From SZUA-545 sp050297855 (GTDB taxonomy: Bacteria > Campylobacterota > Campylobacteria > Campylobacterales > SZUA-545), in assembly GCA_050297855.1 (NCBI GenBank), contig JBNKTC010000006.1:240501-304500 (forward strand): a DNA stretch of 64,000 nucleotides, read 5' to 3'. The translations under genes were made by a program, and so were the position numbers. Positions 17,842-25,652 of this stretch are shown here, one piece after another. Position 1 is the stretch's first letter; the number at the start of each line of letters is the position of its first letter. The notes beneath the pieces are model-generated. The model had not been told where the DNA came from and made no database searches. It saw only the letters and a program-made list of their open reading frames with translations.

Positions 17842-18625
17842 TGCCCAGTTCCGGGTAGATGATATCCAGACCGCATTTGAGTTTGTTAAGGTACTCCAGT
17901 GCCTTGGGGACGTCATCCCCGACGATGATCGACCCGTGCTGCGGCAGGATCGCACGGATCTCGAGGTCCCTGATCCGGTTGACATAGCCCCGTGTGGCGA
18001 TATTGGAGGCCATATAGTCCTTATGGAAAAGGTCCAGGGCCATCACGTGCTCGTCAAACTCCTCCACCACCAGGTTCCAGTCGATATCCAGTGCCGCCCA
18101 GACGTCCCCGGAAAAGAGATAGCCCGCCAGGGGGTCGAAGGTCGTAAATGCCCCGGGGAAATGGAGAAAAGGCGCTTCGATAAAACGCAGCAGCTCCCCG
18201 TTGCCACAGCGGTATTCAGGGTTCTCCACGACATCGTAGTAGGAGTACTCTTTGACCCCGAAATAGGGAAGCAGCACATTCGTACGCGGTGAGGTGAATA
18301 CGGTGATATCGGGCTTAAAATCGAGCCAGTCGACCATGGAAGCCCCGACATCGGGGTCCTGGTGGCAGATGATCATCCCCGTGACGTCGGCGGGATCGGT
18401 GATCTGAGCGACACGCGCCTTGACGTTTTCAAAAAAGTTCCGGTTTCCCGGGTCCACCAGGATGACGTCGTTGCCGGCTTTGATCAGGTAGACGTTGCAG
18501 CGGAATGCCGTCTCCTCGACCACCCCGATCCAGTAGATCGCATGGTCACCTTTTTGGAAAAGCAGCGTCGGCTTATCCAAAAAACCTTCGGTTTCAAACT
18601 GCGTATTCAGCTCGGCAAGTACCAT
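17834..18625 (-). CDS. Stand-alone flavodiiron-type ODP (metallo-beta-lactamase fold)
   Basis: A 263-residue protein matching only the di-iron beta-lactamase domain of flavodiiron proteins, without the flavodoxin part. Likely ligands are HQDPD (about residues 94-98), the His in APFLHFPGAF, the Asp in SGDVW, and the His in LPQHGSII. The first motif differs from the classical HxExDH: Asp replaces Glu and Val replaces the last His. Such ODP proteins can bind Fe and O2 and act as sensors. It overlaps the kinase gene by 8 bp, which suggests that it reports oxygen, NO or iron status to the kinase. Confidence 0.8.
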   Translation of the reverse strand: MVLAELNTQFETEGFLDKPTLLFQKGDHAIYWIGVVEETAFRCNVYLIKAGNDVILVDPGNRNFFENVKARVAQITDPADVTGMIICHQDPDVGASMVDWLDFKPDITVFTSPRTNVLLPYFGVKEYSYYDVVENPEYRCGNGELLRFIEAPFLHFPGAFTTFDPLAGYLFSGDVWAALDIDWNLVVEEFDEHVMALDLFHKDYMASNIATRGYVNRIRDLEIRAILPQHGSIIVGDDVPKALEYLNKLKCGLDIIYPELGNG

Positions 18626-18699
18626 AAGAAATCCTGATAATTAGAAAGTTATGAAGATTGTGCCACAAAAGAAAAAGAAGCGCAAGAGAAAAAGAAGCG

Positions 18700-18722
18700 A
18701 AAACTCCCCCCGCCGGGAGGAG
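18700..18722 (-). terminator. Terminator after the globin gene
   Basis: On the minus strand CTCCTCCC pairs with GGGGGGAG across a GGC loop (18704-18722), followed by TTTT and a T-rich stretch. It lies 10 bp past the globin stop codon and separates that gene from the ODP-kinase pair. Confidence 0.6.
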
Positions 18723-18731
18723 CGGAGGGTA

Positions 18732-19202
18732 TCAGACCTTGACCATCTCTTCGTAGGTCCCGGTCTTTTTGACATCGACGTTGACGATGTGCTTGGAGAA
18801 GACCTCGAGGAAGTTCCAGAGTGAAAGCTTCAGCTCATCGGCCATATCCGTCTCCTCCAGGGCCAGCGACATGCAGTGCAGCCACCCTTCTCTTGCTTTT
18901 GGAGTGACGCTGAAGCGGCGGTGGACCTGCTCCATGCTTTTGCCTCCGCGCCGTTCGTCAAACCATTTGCGTCCGCCAAGCTGCTGAATAAAAAAATCTG
19001 AATTGTGCTGCTTCACCGCTTCCAGTTCCGGCCCCTGCTCGGGAAAGAAGTGGGCAATATCGTCGTCTTCACTGACGATGTCGTAAAAACGGCTCAGCAG
19101 GGCCCGGACGCCCTCCTCGCCGAGAACCTCGAGAATACGGGGGTCGGGCATCGTATATTCCGGTCTGTCTCCTACCTTCATCGGTGTGATTTTATATTCC
19201 AA
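18732..19202 (-). CDS. Truncated haemoglobin
   Basis: A 156-residue small globin. After an N-terminal extension of about 25 residues it has the B/E-helix region with RFYDIV and F-F pairs, LGGRKWF (the family's GG motif), then QVHRRF with the probable proximal histidine near residue 94, and REGWLHCM, whose Trp matches the G8 position of group II/III globins. It may bind O2 or NO. The start is TTG at 19202, supported by AAGGA eight bases upstream; the next ATG (19181) has no Shine-Dalgarno. It is transcribed toward the ODP-kinase pair but separated from it by a terminator. Confidence 0.85.
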   Translation of the reverse strand: MEYKITPMKVGDRPEYTMPDPRILEVLGEEGVRALLSRFYDIVSEDDDIAHFFPEQGPELEAVKQHNSDFFIQQLGGRKWFDERRGGKSMEQVHRRFSVTPKAREGWLHCMSLALEETDMADELKLSLWNFLEVFSKHIVNVDVKKTGTYEEMVKV

Positions 19203-19332
19203 ACTAACGTTCCTTCAAAATTTTTTTATGGCATCGTACCGAAAAAACTTCCCCCGAAGAAGGAAACGCAAGCCAAAAAAAGAAAATTGCCTAAAAAAAT
19301 TACCATACGTAATACCTATGCCCCTCCCTGTA

Positions 19333-19341
19333 TGTTAGAAT
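19333..19341 (+). promoter_or_regulatory. Extended -10 promoter of pyk
   Basis: TGTTAGAAT lies 27 bp before the pyk start. The same nine bases, in the longer context TATGTTAGAAT, precede arfB at 22336. Confidence 0.45.
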
Positions 19342-19368
19342 GGAGTATTCCGCATCCAAAGGACGCTC

Positions 19369-20811
19369 ATGAAAAAACATACCAAGATCCTGGCGACCGT
19401 CGGCCCGGCATCCGATTCGGTCGAGATGCTGGTCGGCCTGATCCGTGCCGGTGTCAACGTATTCAGGATGAACTTCAGCCACGGGACCCATGAATACCAC
19501 AAACAGGTACTGGATAATATCAAAGAGGCGGAAAAGATCACGGGCTTTATGACCGGTGTCCTGCAGGATATCTCCGGCCCCAAGATCCGGGTGGGCATGC
19601 TGGAGGAGGATTTCCGCCTTGTCAGCGGGGACCGGCTGATCTTTGTCAAAGAGGAGATCACGGGAAAACAGACCGGGGAAAACGAATACACCCTCTGCAT
19701 CAACCAGCCCGAGATACTGGACAGTCTGAACGTAGGCGATGCCATCTATCTCTACGACGGTATCATCCGTGCCGAAGTCATCGAACGACGGGGTGATCAG
19801 GTGGTCACGGAGCTCAAAAACAACGGAAAACTCTCCTCCCGCAAAGGGGTCAATTTCCCCAACACCCGACTGGGGATCGACGTGCTTACACCCAAAGACC
19901 GCGAAGACATCCTCTGGGGGATCGAACACGGGGTCGACTTCATGGCCATCTCCTTTGTCCAGAATGCACAGGACATGCTCAATGCCCGGAAGATCCTTGA
20001 AGAGAACGGCGGCAGACAGCAGCTTTTTGCCAAGATCGAGAAGTTTGACGCGGTGGAGAATATCGACGCGATCCTCGAAGCCAGCGACGGCCTGATGGTC
20101 GCCAGGGGGGACCTGGGGATCGAAGTCCCCTACTACGAGGTCCCGTCCATCCAGAAGACCCTGATCAAAAAGGCCAACGAAGCGAGCAAGCCGGTCATCA
20201 CAGCGACCCAGATGCTCCTCTCCATGACCGAAAAAGAGACCGCCACCCGCGCCGAGATCAGCGACGTGGCCAACGCGGTACTCGACGGCACCGATGCCGT
20301 CATGCTCTCCGAAGAGAGCGCCATCGGCCACAACCCGGTCCTGGCCGTGGAGACGATGACCAACACGATCCGCCAGATCGAGACGATCTACCCTTACCAG
20401 AAATTCGGCTATTTCACCCAATACGACACGACCGACCTGATCGACGAATCGGCGGTACGCCTGGCCCATGACCTGGGAACAGACGCGATCCTTGCCTTCA
20501 CGACGTCGGGACAGTCGGCCAAAAAGATCGCCCGCTACCGCCCCGCCTGCCCGATCTACGCCATTATCCACGACTGCACCGTCGCCCGCTCCCTGACGAT
20601 CGCCTGGGGTATCCTCCCCGCCTTTTTCGTCCACAAGGACATCTTCAAGGCGATGATGGCCGAGGTGGTCAAAAGCGGCCTGGAGAAGGATGTATTGAGC
20701 CTGGAGGGGACATATATGCTCACCGCCGGCGACCCTGTGGGCGTTCCGGGGACGACCAACTCCCTGCGGATCCTGCGCAAAAACGAACTGGAGTACTTCA
20801 ACAATCTCTAA
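19369..20811 (+). CDS. pyk: Pyruvate kinase
   Basis: Converts phosphoenolpyruvate and ADP to pyruvate and ATP. The substrate motif RMNFSHG is at residues 32-38, the Mg/K site region with FAKIEKFDAVENID near 222-235, then MVARGDLGIE (242-251) and KPVITATQML (273-282). The C-terminal allosteric domain is complete, giving 480 residues. The ATG has AAAGGACG upstream. It stands alone with its own promoter. Confidence 0.95.
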   Translation: MKKHTKILATVGPASDSVEMLVGLIRAGVNVFRMNFSHGTHEYHKQVLDNIKEAEKITGFMTGVLQDISGPKIRVGMLEEDFRLVSGDRLIFVKEEITGKQTGENEYTLCINQPEILDSLNVGDAIYLYDGIIRAEVIERRGDQVVTELKNNGKLSSRKGVNFPNTRLGIDVLTPKDREDILWGIEHGVDFMAISFVQNAQDMLNARKILEENGGRQQLFAKIEKFDAVENIDAILEASDGLMVARGDLGIEVPYYEVPSIQKTLIKKANEASKPVITATQMLLSMTEKETATRAEISDVANAVLDGTDAVMLSEESAIGHNPVLAVETMTNTIRQIETIYPYQKFGYFTQYDTTDLIDESAVRLAHDLGTDAILAFTTSGQSAKKIARYRPACPIYAIIHDCTVARSLTIAWGILPAFFVHKDIFKAMMAEVVKSGLEKDVLSLEGTYMLTAGDPVGVPGTTNSLRILRKNELEYFNNL

Positions 20812-20900
20812 TGGTAAGCGAAATATTATTTTCTTAAATGCTGCCGCGTATGCGGCAAGTGTAGTATCAGGGGCGTTGCTCTTTACGCGCAAGGAACACA

Positions 20901-21473
20901 ATGAAACCACAACGACGCAAGATCCTCGAACGCTACGAGCGGACTTCGGAGGGCACCCTGATCATCGACATATCCGCCCAGAAGGTCGAAGACCTCTACA
21001 ACAACTTCGACAAACGCTCCAACTTCCTCAAAAAGGACCTGGACGAAGAGCTGAGCGAATACCTGGGTGAAAGCGCCAGGGAGATAGGTGACGAGCATTT
21101 TTTAATACGCATCACACTGGAGAAGATACTCGATGTTACCGGGCAGGAGAGGGTCAGAAGCAGCTTTAAAAACTACTTCTATTATATGGGCGAAGCCCAG
21201 AAGCGCAAAATGGCCGCCATGGCCCGCACTTCCATGATCCTGCTGGCAATCGGTGCGGTCATCCTGACCCTCTCGATCCTGCTTAACCAGCAGAACGAGC
21301 AGTGGCAGAGCGTTGTGGGAAGCGTCTTTGCCGAAGGCCTGACCGTCGCGGCGTGGGTGTCACTGTGGGAAGCGCTGGCGACCTACCTGATCGAATGGAT
21401 CCCCCACAAGAAAAAGATCCGACTTTTCCACAGGCTTGCGGAGAGCGAACTCCGGTTTGCCGCTGCACCCTAG
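20901..21473 (+). CDS. Two-helix membrane protein of unknown function
   Basis: A 190-residue protein with an acidic, helical cytoplasmic N-terminal half containing an EELSEYLGESAREIG segment. Hydrophobic helices follow at about residues 110-130 and 140-165, the second containing LTVAAWVSLWEALATYL. The start has AAGGAACAC upstream. It follows pyk after 89 bp and its stop overlaps the convergent lipase gene by 4 bp. I do not recognise the family. Confidence 0.7.
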   Translation: MKPQRRKILERYERTSEGTLIIDISAQKVEDLYNNFDKRSNFLKKDLDEELSEYLGESAREIGDEHFLIRITLEKILDVTGQERVRSSFKNYFYYMGEAQKRKMAAMARTSMILLAIGAVILTLSILLNQQNEQWQSVVGSVFAEGLTVAAWVSLWEALATYLIEWIPHKKKIRLFHRLAESELRFAAAP

Positions 21474-22297
21474 AGCAGCGACCCCTCCTCCGTCTCTTCG
21501 AACGGGATCATATATGAATCCATCCCGTGGTAACGGATCGGCTGCATCAACAGCTCGGATGCCGAAAAGGTATCCATGTTTAGGATGTGGGTAAACTCCC
21601 TTTCCTCCCCATGGTGCACGAAATCGTACGGCATCGATTTGAGGTAGAGCAGTATCTGTTTGACCCGGCCGTACTCCAGGGAGTCCACATCGATCTTGTC
21701 CAGCAGGGATTGCAGCGTACCGACTGTTTTGCTGTCGGCCCGAGGGACCGGGTCGAAGATGTGGGCGAAACGGATATGGTCCAGTGCTACGTTCGCCTCC
21801 ACGAACGCCTCATTACCCACCGGCGGCGCCCCGAATGTGATCACCCGCACGTCATACCCGTCATCATGCAGCAACGCCCCGTAGAGCAGTGCCACGGCAC
21901 CGCCCAGGGAGTGTCCCGTAACGGTAATAAGCTTCTCCTTGTCGGGGGTCAGTCTCTTCTGCAGCGCCCGGGCTATCTCGTAAAACCCGGCATGGACCTG
22001 CGCCCCCGCGACCTCTTTAAACGGCAGGGCTTCTACTTTGAGGTTGGTCATCCAGTTGCCCATATTATCCGTCCCGCGGAAGACGACAAACTCCCGGTGT
22101 CTGTCAGCAAGCGTAAAGACCAGGACACCCTTTACATCCAGGTTTCCTACTTTAAAACGGTCGCCGTAGCAGGCCTTAAAACTCTTCACATCCCCGTACG
22201 CGCTCTGGGAAAAGCGCGCGGAAAGGGCCTCCTCGTCTTCACCAAACAGTGCCGTGACCAAGATCAGCACGGCAGCCAGGAGATTCAATCGTCCCAT
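21470..22297 (-). CDS. Class 3 lipase family hydrolase, secreted
   Basis: A 275-residue alpha/beta hydrolase with an N-terminal signal peptide (residues 1-18, ending at about LFGED). The nucleophile elbow GHSLGGAVALL is near residue 127, and the oxyanion segment FVVFRGTDN near 70-78 is typical of fungal-type class 3 lipases. The catalytic Asp is probably in HIFDPVPR and the His in the TH or YHG segments nearer the C-terminus. It should act in the periplasm or outside on acylglycerols or related esters. It is monocistronic and convergent with the upstream membrane gene. Confidence 0.82.
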   Translation of the reverse strand: MGRLNLLAAVLILVTALFGEDEEALSARFSQSAYGDVKSFKACYGDRFKVGNLDVKGVLVFTLADRHREFVVFRGTDNMGNWMTNLKVEALPFKEVAGAQVHAGFYEIARALQKRLTPDKEKLITVTGHSLGGAVALLYGALLHDDGYDVRVITFGAPPVGNEAFVEANVALDHIRFAHIFDPVPRADSKTVGTLQSLLDKIDVDSLEYGRVKQILLYLKSMPYDFVHHGEEREFTHILNMDTFSASELLMQPIRYHGMDSYMIPFEETEEGSLL

Positions 22298-22335
22298 TCT
22301 CTTCCTTTATCGCATCATCTCTTCATAAACGTCTA

Positions 22336-22344
22336 TGTTAGAAT
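22336..22344 (+). promoter_or_regulatory. Extended -10 promoter of arfB
   Basis: TGTTAGAAT, identical to the element before pyk, lies 32 bp before the chosen arfB start. The position favours a start at 22377 over the ATG at 22335. Confidence 0.45.
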
Positions 22345-22376
22345 ACTCAAACTATTCAAAAAAAACGGAGCGTATG

Positions 22377-22790
22377 ATGCTGCAGATATCCAACAGTGTG
22401 ACCATCCCCGACGAGGAGATCGAACTGAGTTCGATCCGTGCCCAGGGAAAAGGCGGCCAGAACGTCAACAAAGTCGCCACGGCCATCCACCTGCGCTTCG
22501 ACATCCGCGCCTCGTCCCTTCCCGAAAACTACAAGACCAAGCTGCTCGCCCTTCACGACAGCCGCATCACCAAAGAGGGGATCGTCATCATCAAGGCCCA
22601 GACACACCGCACCAGCGAACTCAACAAAGAGGAGGCGCTGCTGCGCCTTAAGCTCCTGATCAAAAAAGCGACCGCTTCGCAAAAGCGACGCATCCCCACC
22701 AAAGCGACCCGGAACTCCCAGAAAAGACGAGTCGATAAGAAAAAGCAGCGCGGGAAGATCAAAGCGATGCGCCGAAAACCACAGGAGTGA
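22377..22790 (+). CDS. arfB: Alternative ribosome-rescue factor ArfB (codon-independent release factor)
   Basis: ArfB hydrolyses peptidyl-tRNA on stalled ribosomes with empty A sites. The catalytic GGQ is in RAQGKGGQNVNK near residues 20-31, and the C-terminal tail is strongly basic (KATRNSQKRRVDKKKQR), as needed to enter the mRNA channel. With the start at 22377 the protein has 137 residues, close to the E. coli protein; GGAG lies six bases upstream. The ATG at 22374 is also possible. Confidence 0.9.
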   Translation: MLQISNSVTIPDEEIELSSIRAQGKGGQNVNKVATAIHLRFDIRASSLPENYKTKLLALHDSRITKEGIVIIKAQTHRTSELNKEEALLRLKLLIKKATASQKRRIPTKATRNSQKRRVDKKKQRGKIKAMRRKPQE

Positions 22791-22998
22791 TCCCCCTCCC
22801 GAAAGCCGTCACCCCTCTCATAGCCCCATTTATTCGGATATTTTTTCTCTGATTAAAGACAAAACCGCCCGCTTTTTTTCAAAAGTACGACAAAAATGTC
22901 GTTTTTGTGACTTTTCGCCTCTTTTTACCCTCTCTTTTCGCCAACTTCATTGGAACTGATTATGTATATTATAAGTTAAATCACACAAGGAGGCAAAG

Positions 22999-23160
22999 AT
23001 GCCTGAGTATGACGTAACCCTCGTATGGGACAATGACCTTAACCACACACTGCAGCACCTGGATGACTGGATGAATGTCGAGTCCGAATACCAGACGTTT
23101 AACGATATCTACGAATATGGTGATGAAGCGGCCTGGGACGAAGATGCCTATGAGCTGTAA
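22999..23160 (+). CDS. Small acidic protein, 53 residues
   Basis: A short but convincing gene: AAGGAGG lies seven bases before the ATG and an AT-rich region with TATATTATAA precedes it. The product is strongly acidic and Trp/Tyr rich (LVWDN near the N-terminus, DDW in the middle, AAWDEDAYEL at the end). It has no signal peptide or membrane segment. The function is unknown. A hairpin follows the stop codon. Confidence 0.65.
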   Translation: MPEYDVTLVWDNDLNHTLQHLDDWMNVESEYQTFNDIYEYGDEAAWDEDAYEL

Positions 23161-23167
23161 ATCCTGA

Positions 23168-23208
23168 GCGATGGTACCGCCGGAAAAAATATCCCCCGTT
23201 ACCATCGC
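23168..23208 (+). other. Hairpin after the 53-residue gene
   Basis: GCGATGGTA (23168-23176) and TACCATCGC (23200-23208) can form a 9-bp stem closing a 23-base loop, 7 bp after the stop codon. There is no U run, so it may stabilise or process the mRNA rather than terminate it. Confidence 0.35.
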
Positions 23209-23361
23209 ACACAACCTTACCGTAAAGCCCCTCGCCCACTGCCTTTCTCAATACACCGTTTTCCGTAAGTGACAACACCGTAACCAAAAACGATCCCGAA
23301 GCCACTTATAACTCATACTCCCCCAGTACAATACCGGAAGTGATATACCAAGGAGGACCCG

Positions 23362-23607
23362 ATGGACCTGCCGCTAATGAAAATCAAATGTACATGCAGC
23401 TACGAAGAGGAGTGTCAAAGCCTCGGTATCCCGCAGGAGATACTAAAAGGACTGATCTACCTGACAGGAACTGCCGAAAGCAGGGATTTTGCCATGAACC
23501 TGGCCGCAAGAAAACTGCGCCGCAAACATATCGACGAATCCCGCTTTACGGTTTTTATCGACACGATCAAACAGGGGTGCCCTTACTACAAACAGATGGG
23601 TATTTAA
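23362..23607 (+). CDS. Small Cys-containing protein, 81 residues
   Basis: AAGGAGGA lies six to seven bases before the ATG, so translation is well supported. The protein has CTC near residue 10 and a further Cys at 13, a helical centre, and GCPYYKQMGI at the end. It has no membrane segment. Its end overlaps the convergent pseudo-receiver gene by 4 bp. A TACAAT at about 23326 could be its -10. I do not recognise the family. Confidence 0.65.
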   Translation: MDLPLMKIKCTCSYEEECQSLGIPQEILKGLIYLTGTAESRDFAMNLAARKLRRKHIDESRFTVFIDTIKQGCPYYKQMGI

Positions 23608-24032
23608 AAAAAGAAAGGGGTCTGGTTCGGGTCGACGGGATCACACTTCCCGTGCAACTGGCACTCGACCGAGTCGAAATCGTTGATCGCCTGAATCAGC
23701 TCCTGGACCTCTATCGGCTTCATGATCCGTTTGCGATTCCGGTTGGTCTCGCAGTAATCACACCCCTTTTGGCAACTGCAGATCGTACTGCCGCTGAGGG
23801 TGATTATTTTCTGATCCGGGTTAATCTCCTCGATCTCACGGATCAGGCGGATACCGTGCTCCATGATAAACTCGATGATCACGACATCGGTCTCGTCTCT
23901 CATCTGACGGTAAAGACGCAATGCTTCGCTTTCACAGTCCACACTGATCACGTCGTAGCGTTTCTGTAAAAAATTCTGCAACGAAACCCGCAGGGTCTCA
24001 TCCTCTTCGATATAAAAAACCAATACCTTCAT
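23604..24032 (-). CDS. Cys-rich pseudo-receiver (response-regulator-like) protein
   Basis: A 142-residue stand-alone receiver-like domain. The acidic pocket EED is at residues 9-11, the Lys-Pro of strand 5 at 105-106, and the Ser of strand 4 in TLSG (80). The usual phosphoacceptor Asp is Glu54 (VVIIEF). Between strands 4 and 5 the normal helix is replaced by a C-x-C-x3-C-x2-C insert (Cys85, 87, 91, 94), and two more cysteines lie in the tail (124, 130). These could bind zinc or an Fe-S cluster. The start at 24032 (MKVLVFY) is chosen because upstream codons are not receiver-like. It is monocistronic. Confidence 0.75.
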   Translation of the reverse strand: MKVLVFYIEEDETLRVSLQNFLQKRYDVISVDCESEALRLYRQMRDETDVVIIEFIMEHGIRLIREIEEINPDQKIITLSGSTICSCQKGCDYCETNRNRKRIMKPIEVQELIQAINDFDSVECQLHGKCDPVDPNQTPFFF

Positions 24033-24201
24033 CATACACCACACAAAACCTAAGAATAATTCATTATAACAGAAAGTCAACGGAAAGTTAAGGAAAAAAC
24101 ACATTTTGGACATTTACTATTCATTTATGATTTATTTCCAGCTACACATTTACTCAACACGGAACGGCTAGAGTAGCGTCTACAACACAAAGGAACACCC
24201 G

Positions 24202-25095
24202 ATGAAATACCTGTTTTTTTTGATTTTTATCCTTACCCTGAATGCCGCCGGGCCCTATAACCCCCTCACCCCGCAGGAGCGGCATGTCATCATCGAGAAG
24301 GGAACCGAGCGCCCCTTCACCGGGAAATACAACGACCACTTCGAGACGGGAGTCTATCTCTGTAAACGCTGTGACGCCCCGCTCTACCGTTCCGATGACA
24401 AGTTCCGCTCCCACTGCGGCTGGCCGAGCTTCGACGACGAGATCGAAGGGGCGGTCAGGCGCGTGCCCGATGCCGACGGCCGCCGCACGGAGATCGTCTG
24501 CGCCAACTGCGGTGCCCACCTCGGCCACGTCTTTAAAGGCGAAGGTCTGACGGCCAAAAACGTCCGCCACTGCGTCAACTCCGTCTCCATGAAATTCGTC
24601 CCGGCAAAAAACAGCACCGAATCGGCCTACTTCTCCGGCGGCTGTTTCTGGGGCGTGGAGTACCACTTCGAAAGGCAAAAAGGGGTCAAGGAAGTCGTCT
24701 CCGGTTATATGGGCGGGTACCTGGACGACCCATCCTACCGTGACGTCAGCCGGGGCACTACGGGCCACCTGGAGACCGTCAGGGTGACCTACGATCCCGA
24801 AACGGTGAGCTACGAAGAGCTGGCCAAACTCTTTTTCAACATCCACGACCCGACCCAGAAAGACGGCCAGGGCCCTGACATCGGCAGCCAGTACCTCTCG
24901 GCGATCTTCTATACCGACGAACACCAGAAAAAGATCGCCCAAAAGCTGGTAAACATCCTGAAGAAAAAAGGCTACGACGTCGCCACGACAATCCGCAAAG
25001 CCGCGCCCTTCTACCCGGCGGAAAAATACCACCAGGATTATTACGAGCGTAAAGGCAGCCTGCCCTACTGCCACATCTATCAAAAACGTTTTTAG
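24202..25095 (+). CDS. msrBA: Periplasmic MsrB-MsrA methionine sulfoxide reductase fusion
   Basis: A bifunctional repair enzyme for both epimers of methionine sulfoxide. A signal peptide (residues 1-16, ending LNAAG) indicates export. The MsrB domain comes first, with two zinc CxxC pairs (CKRC near 53 and CANC near 99) and its catalytic Cys in RHCVNSVSMKF near 123. The MsrA domain follows with GGCFWGVEY near 146 and ends with YHQDYYERKG. The order MsrB-MsrA is less common than MsrA-MsrB but occurs in Campylobacterota and spirochaetes, as I recall. The length is 297 residues. Confidence 0.92.
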   Translation: MKYLFFLIFILTLNAAGPYNPLTPQERHVIIEKGTERPFTGKYNDHFETGVYLCKRCDAPLYRSDDKFRSHCGWPSFDDEIEGAVRRVPDADGRRTEIVCANCGAHLGHVFKGEGLTAKNVRHCVNSVSMKFVPAKNSTESAYFSGGCFWGVEYHFERQKGVKEVVSGYMGGYLDDPSYRDVSRGTTGHLETVRVTYDPETVSYEELAKLFFNIHDPTQKDGQGPDIGSQYLSAIFYTDEHQKKIAQKLVNILKKKGYDVATTIRKAAPFYPAEKYHQDYYERKGSLPYCHIYQKRF

Positions 25096-25142
25096 GGGGG
25101 CTCTGATAAAATACCGCTAATATGAGAGAATACGGGGATTTG

Positions 25143-25643
25143 ATGCGACACCTATCGACGGCCATACTGTTTGTTTCACTGATCCTGCTGCAGGGCTGCG
25201 GCGACTCGGCCCTGCTGATGCTGGACAAAGACCCGAACTTTAAAAAATCCCTCGACCTGACGCAGAAAAAACAGTTCAAAATAGAGGGCAAGACCCTGGC
25301 GATCGTCCGCGCCACCTATCTAAACCCCATCTACCCCGAACACTACAGGGACTACCAATACTTTTTCGTCGGGATCCATATCCAGGACGACATGAAAAAC
25401 GACTTCGCGGGGATCAACAACCCCCACTACAATCTCACGATGAACGACCACAACATGACAGGTTATGACATGATCGATGAGAGTGAGCCCCTCTACCGGC
25501 ACATGCCCCTGGTCGAGCGCTGGACCCACTACTATGTCGTCGCCTTTGATGACAATTCGTCAGCAAAACTGGACCTTGTCTACAAAAAAGATACAAATGA
25601 GAGTCTGAAATTCTCATTTCGGCGCTACGTCATACCCGAATAA
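25143..25643 (+). CDS. Lipoprotein of unknown function
   Basis: A lipobox LLQGC puts the lipid-modified cysteine at residue 19 when translation starts at 25143 (MRHLSTAILF); GGGGA lies five bases upstream. The ATG at 25122 would add seven residues to the signal peptide. The mature part of about 148 residues is Tyr/Asp/Asn rich and mixed beta, with no recognised domain. It lies between msrBA and rmuC on the same strand. Confidence 0.75.
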   Translation: MRHLSTAILFVSLILLQGCGDSALLMLDKDPNFKKSLDLTQKKQFKIEGKTLAIVRATYLNPIYPEHYRDYQYFFVGIHIQDDMKNDFAGINNPHYNLTMNDHNMTGYDMIDESEPLYRHMPLVERWTHYYVVAFDDNSSAKLDLVYKKDTNESLKFSFRRYVIPE

Positions 25644-25652
25644 AGGCCTCTT

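Noticed and set aside
17834..18625. Full flavodiiron NO/O2 reductase
   Set aside because: The 263-residue protein has only the beta-lactamase-fold di-iron domain, and no flavodoxin domain follows in frame; the next gene is a kinase.
20842..20857. TGCCGC-GTAT-GCGGCA hairpin after pyk as a terminator
   Set aside because: The stem has only 6 bp and is not followed by a T run; it is too weak to list as a terminator.
19300..20910. 536-codon open frame opposite pyk
   Set aside because: The plus strand encodes a complete pyruvate kinase; the opposite frame lacks any motif or ribosome-binding site.
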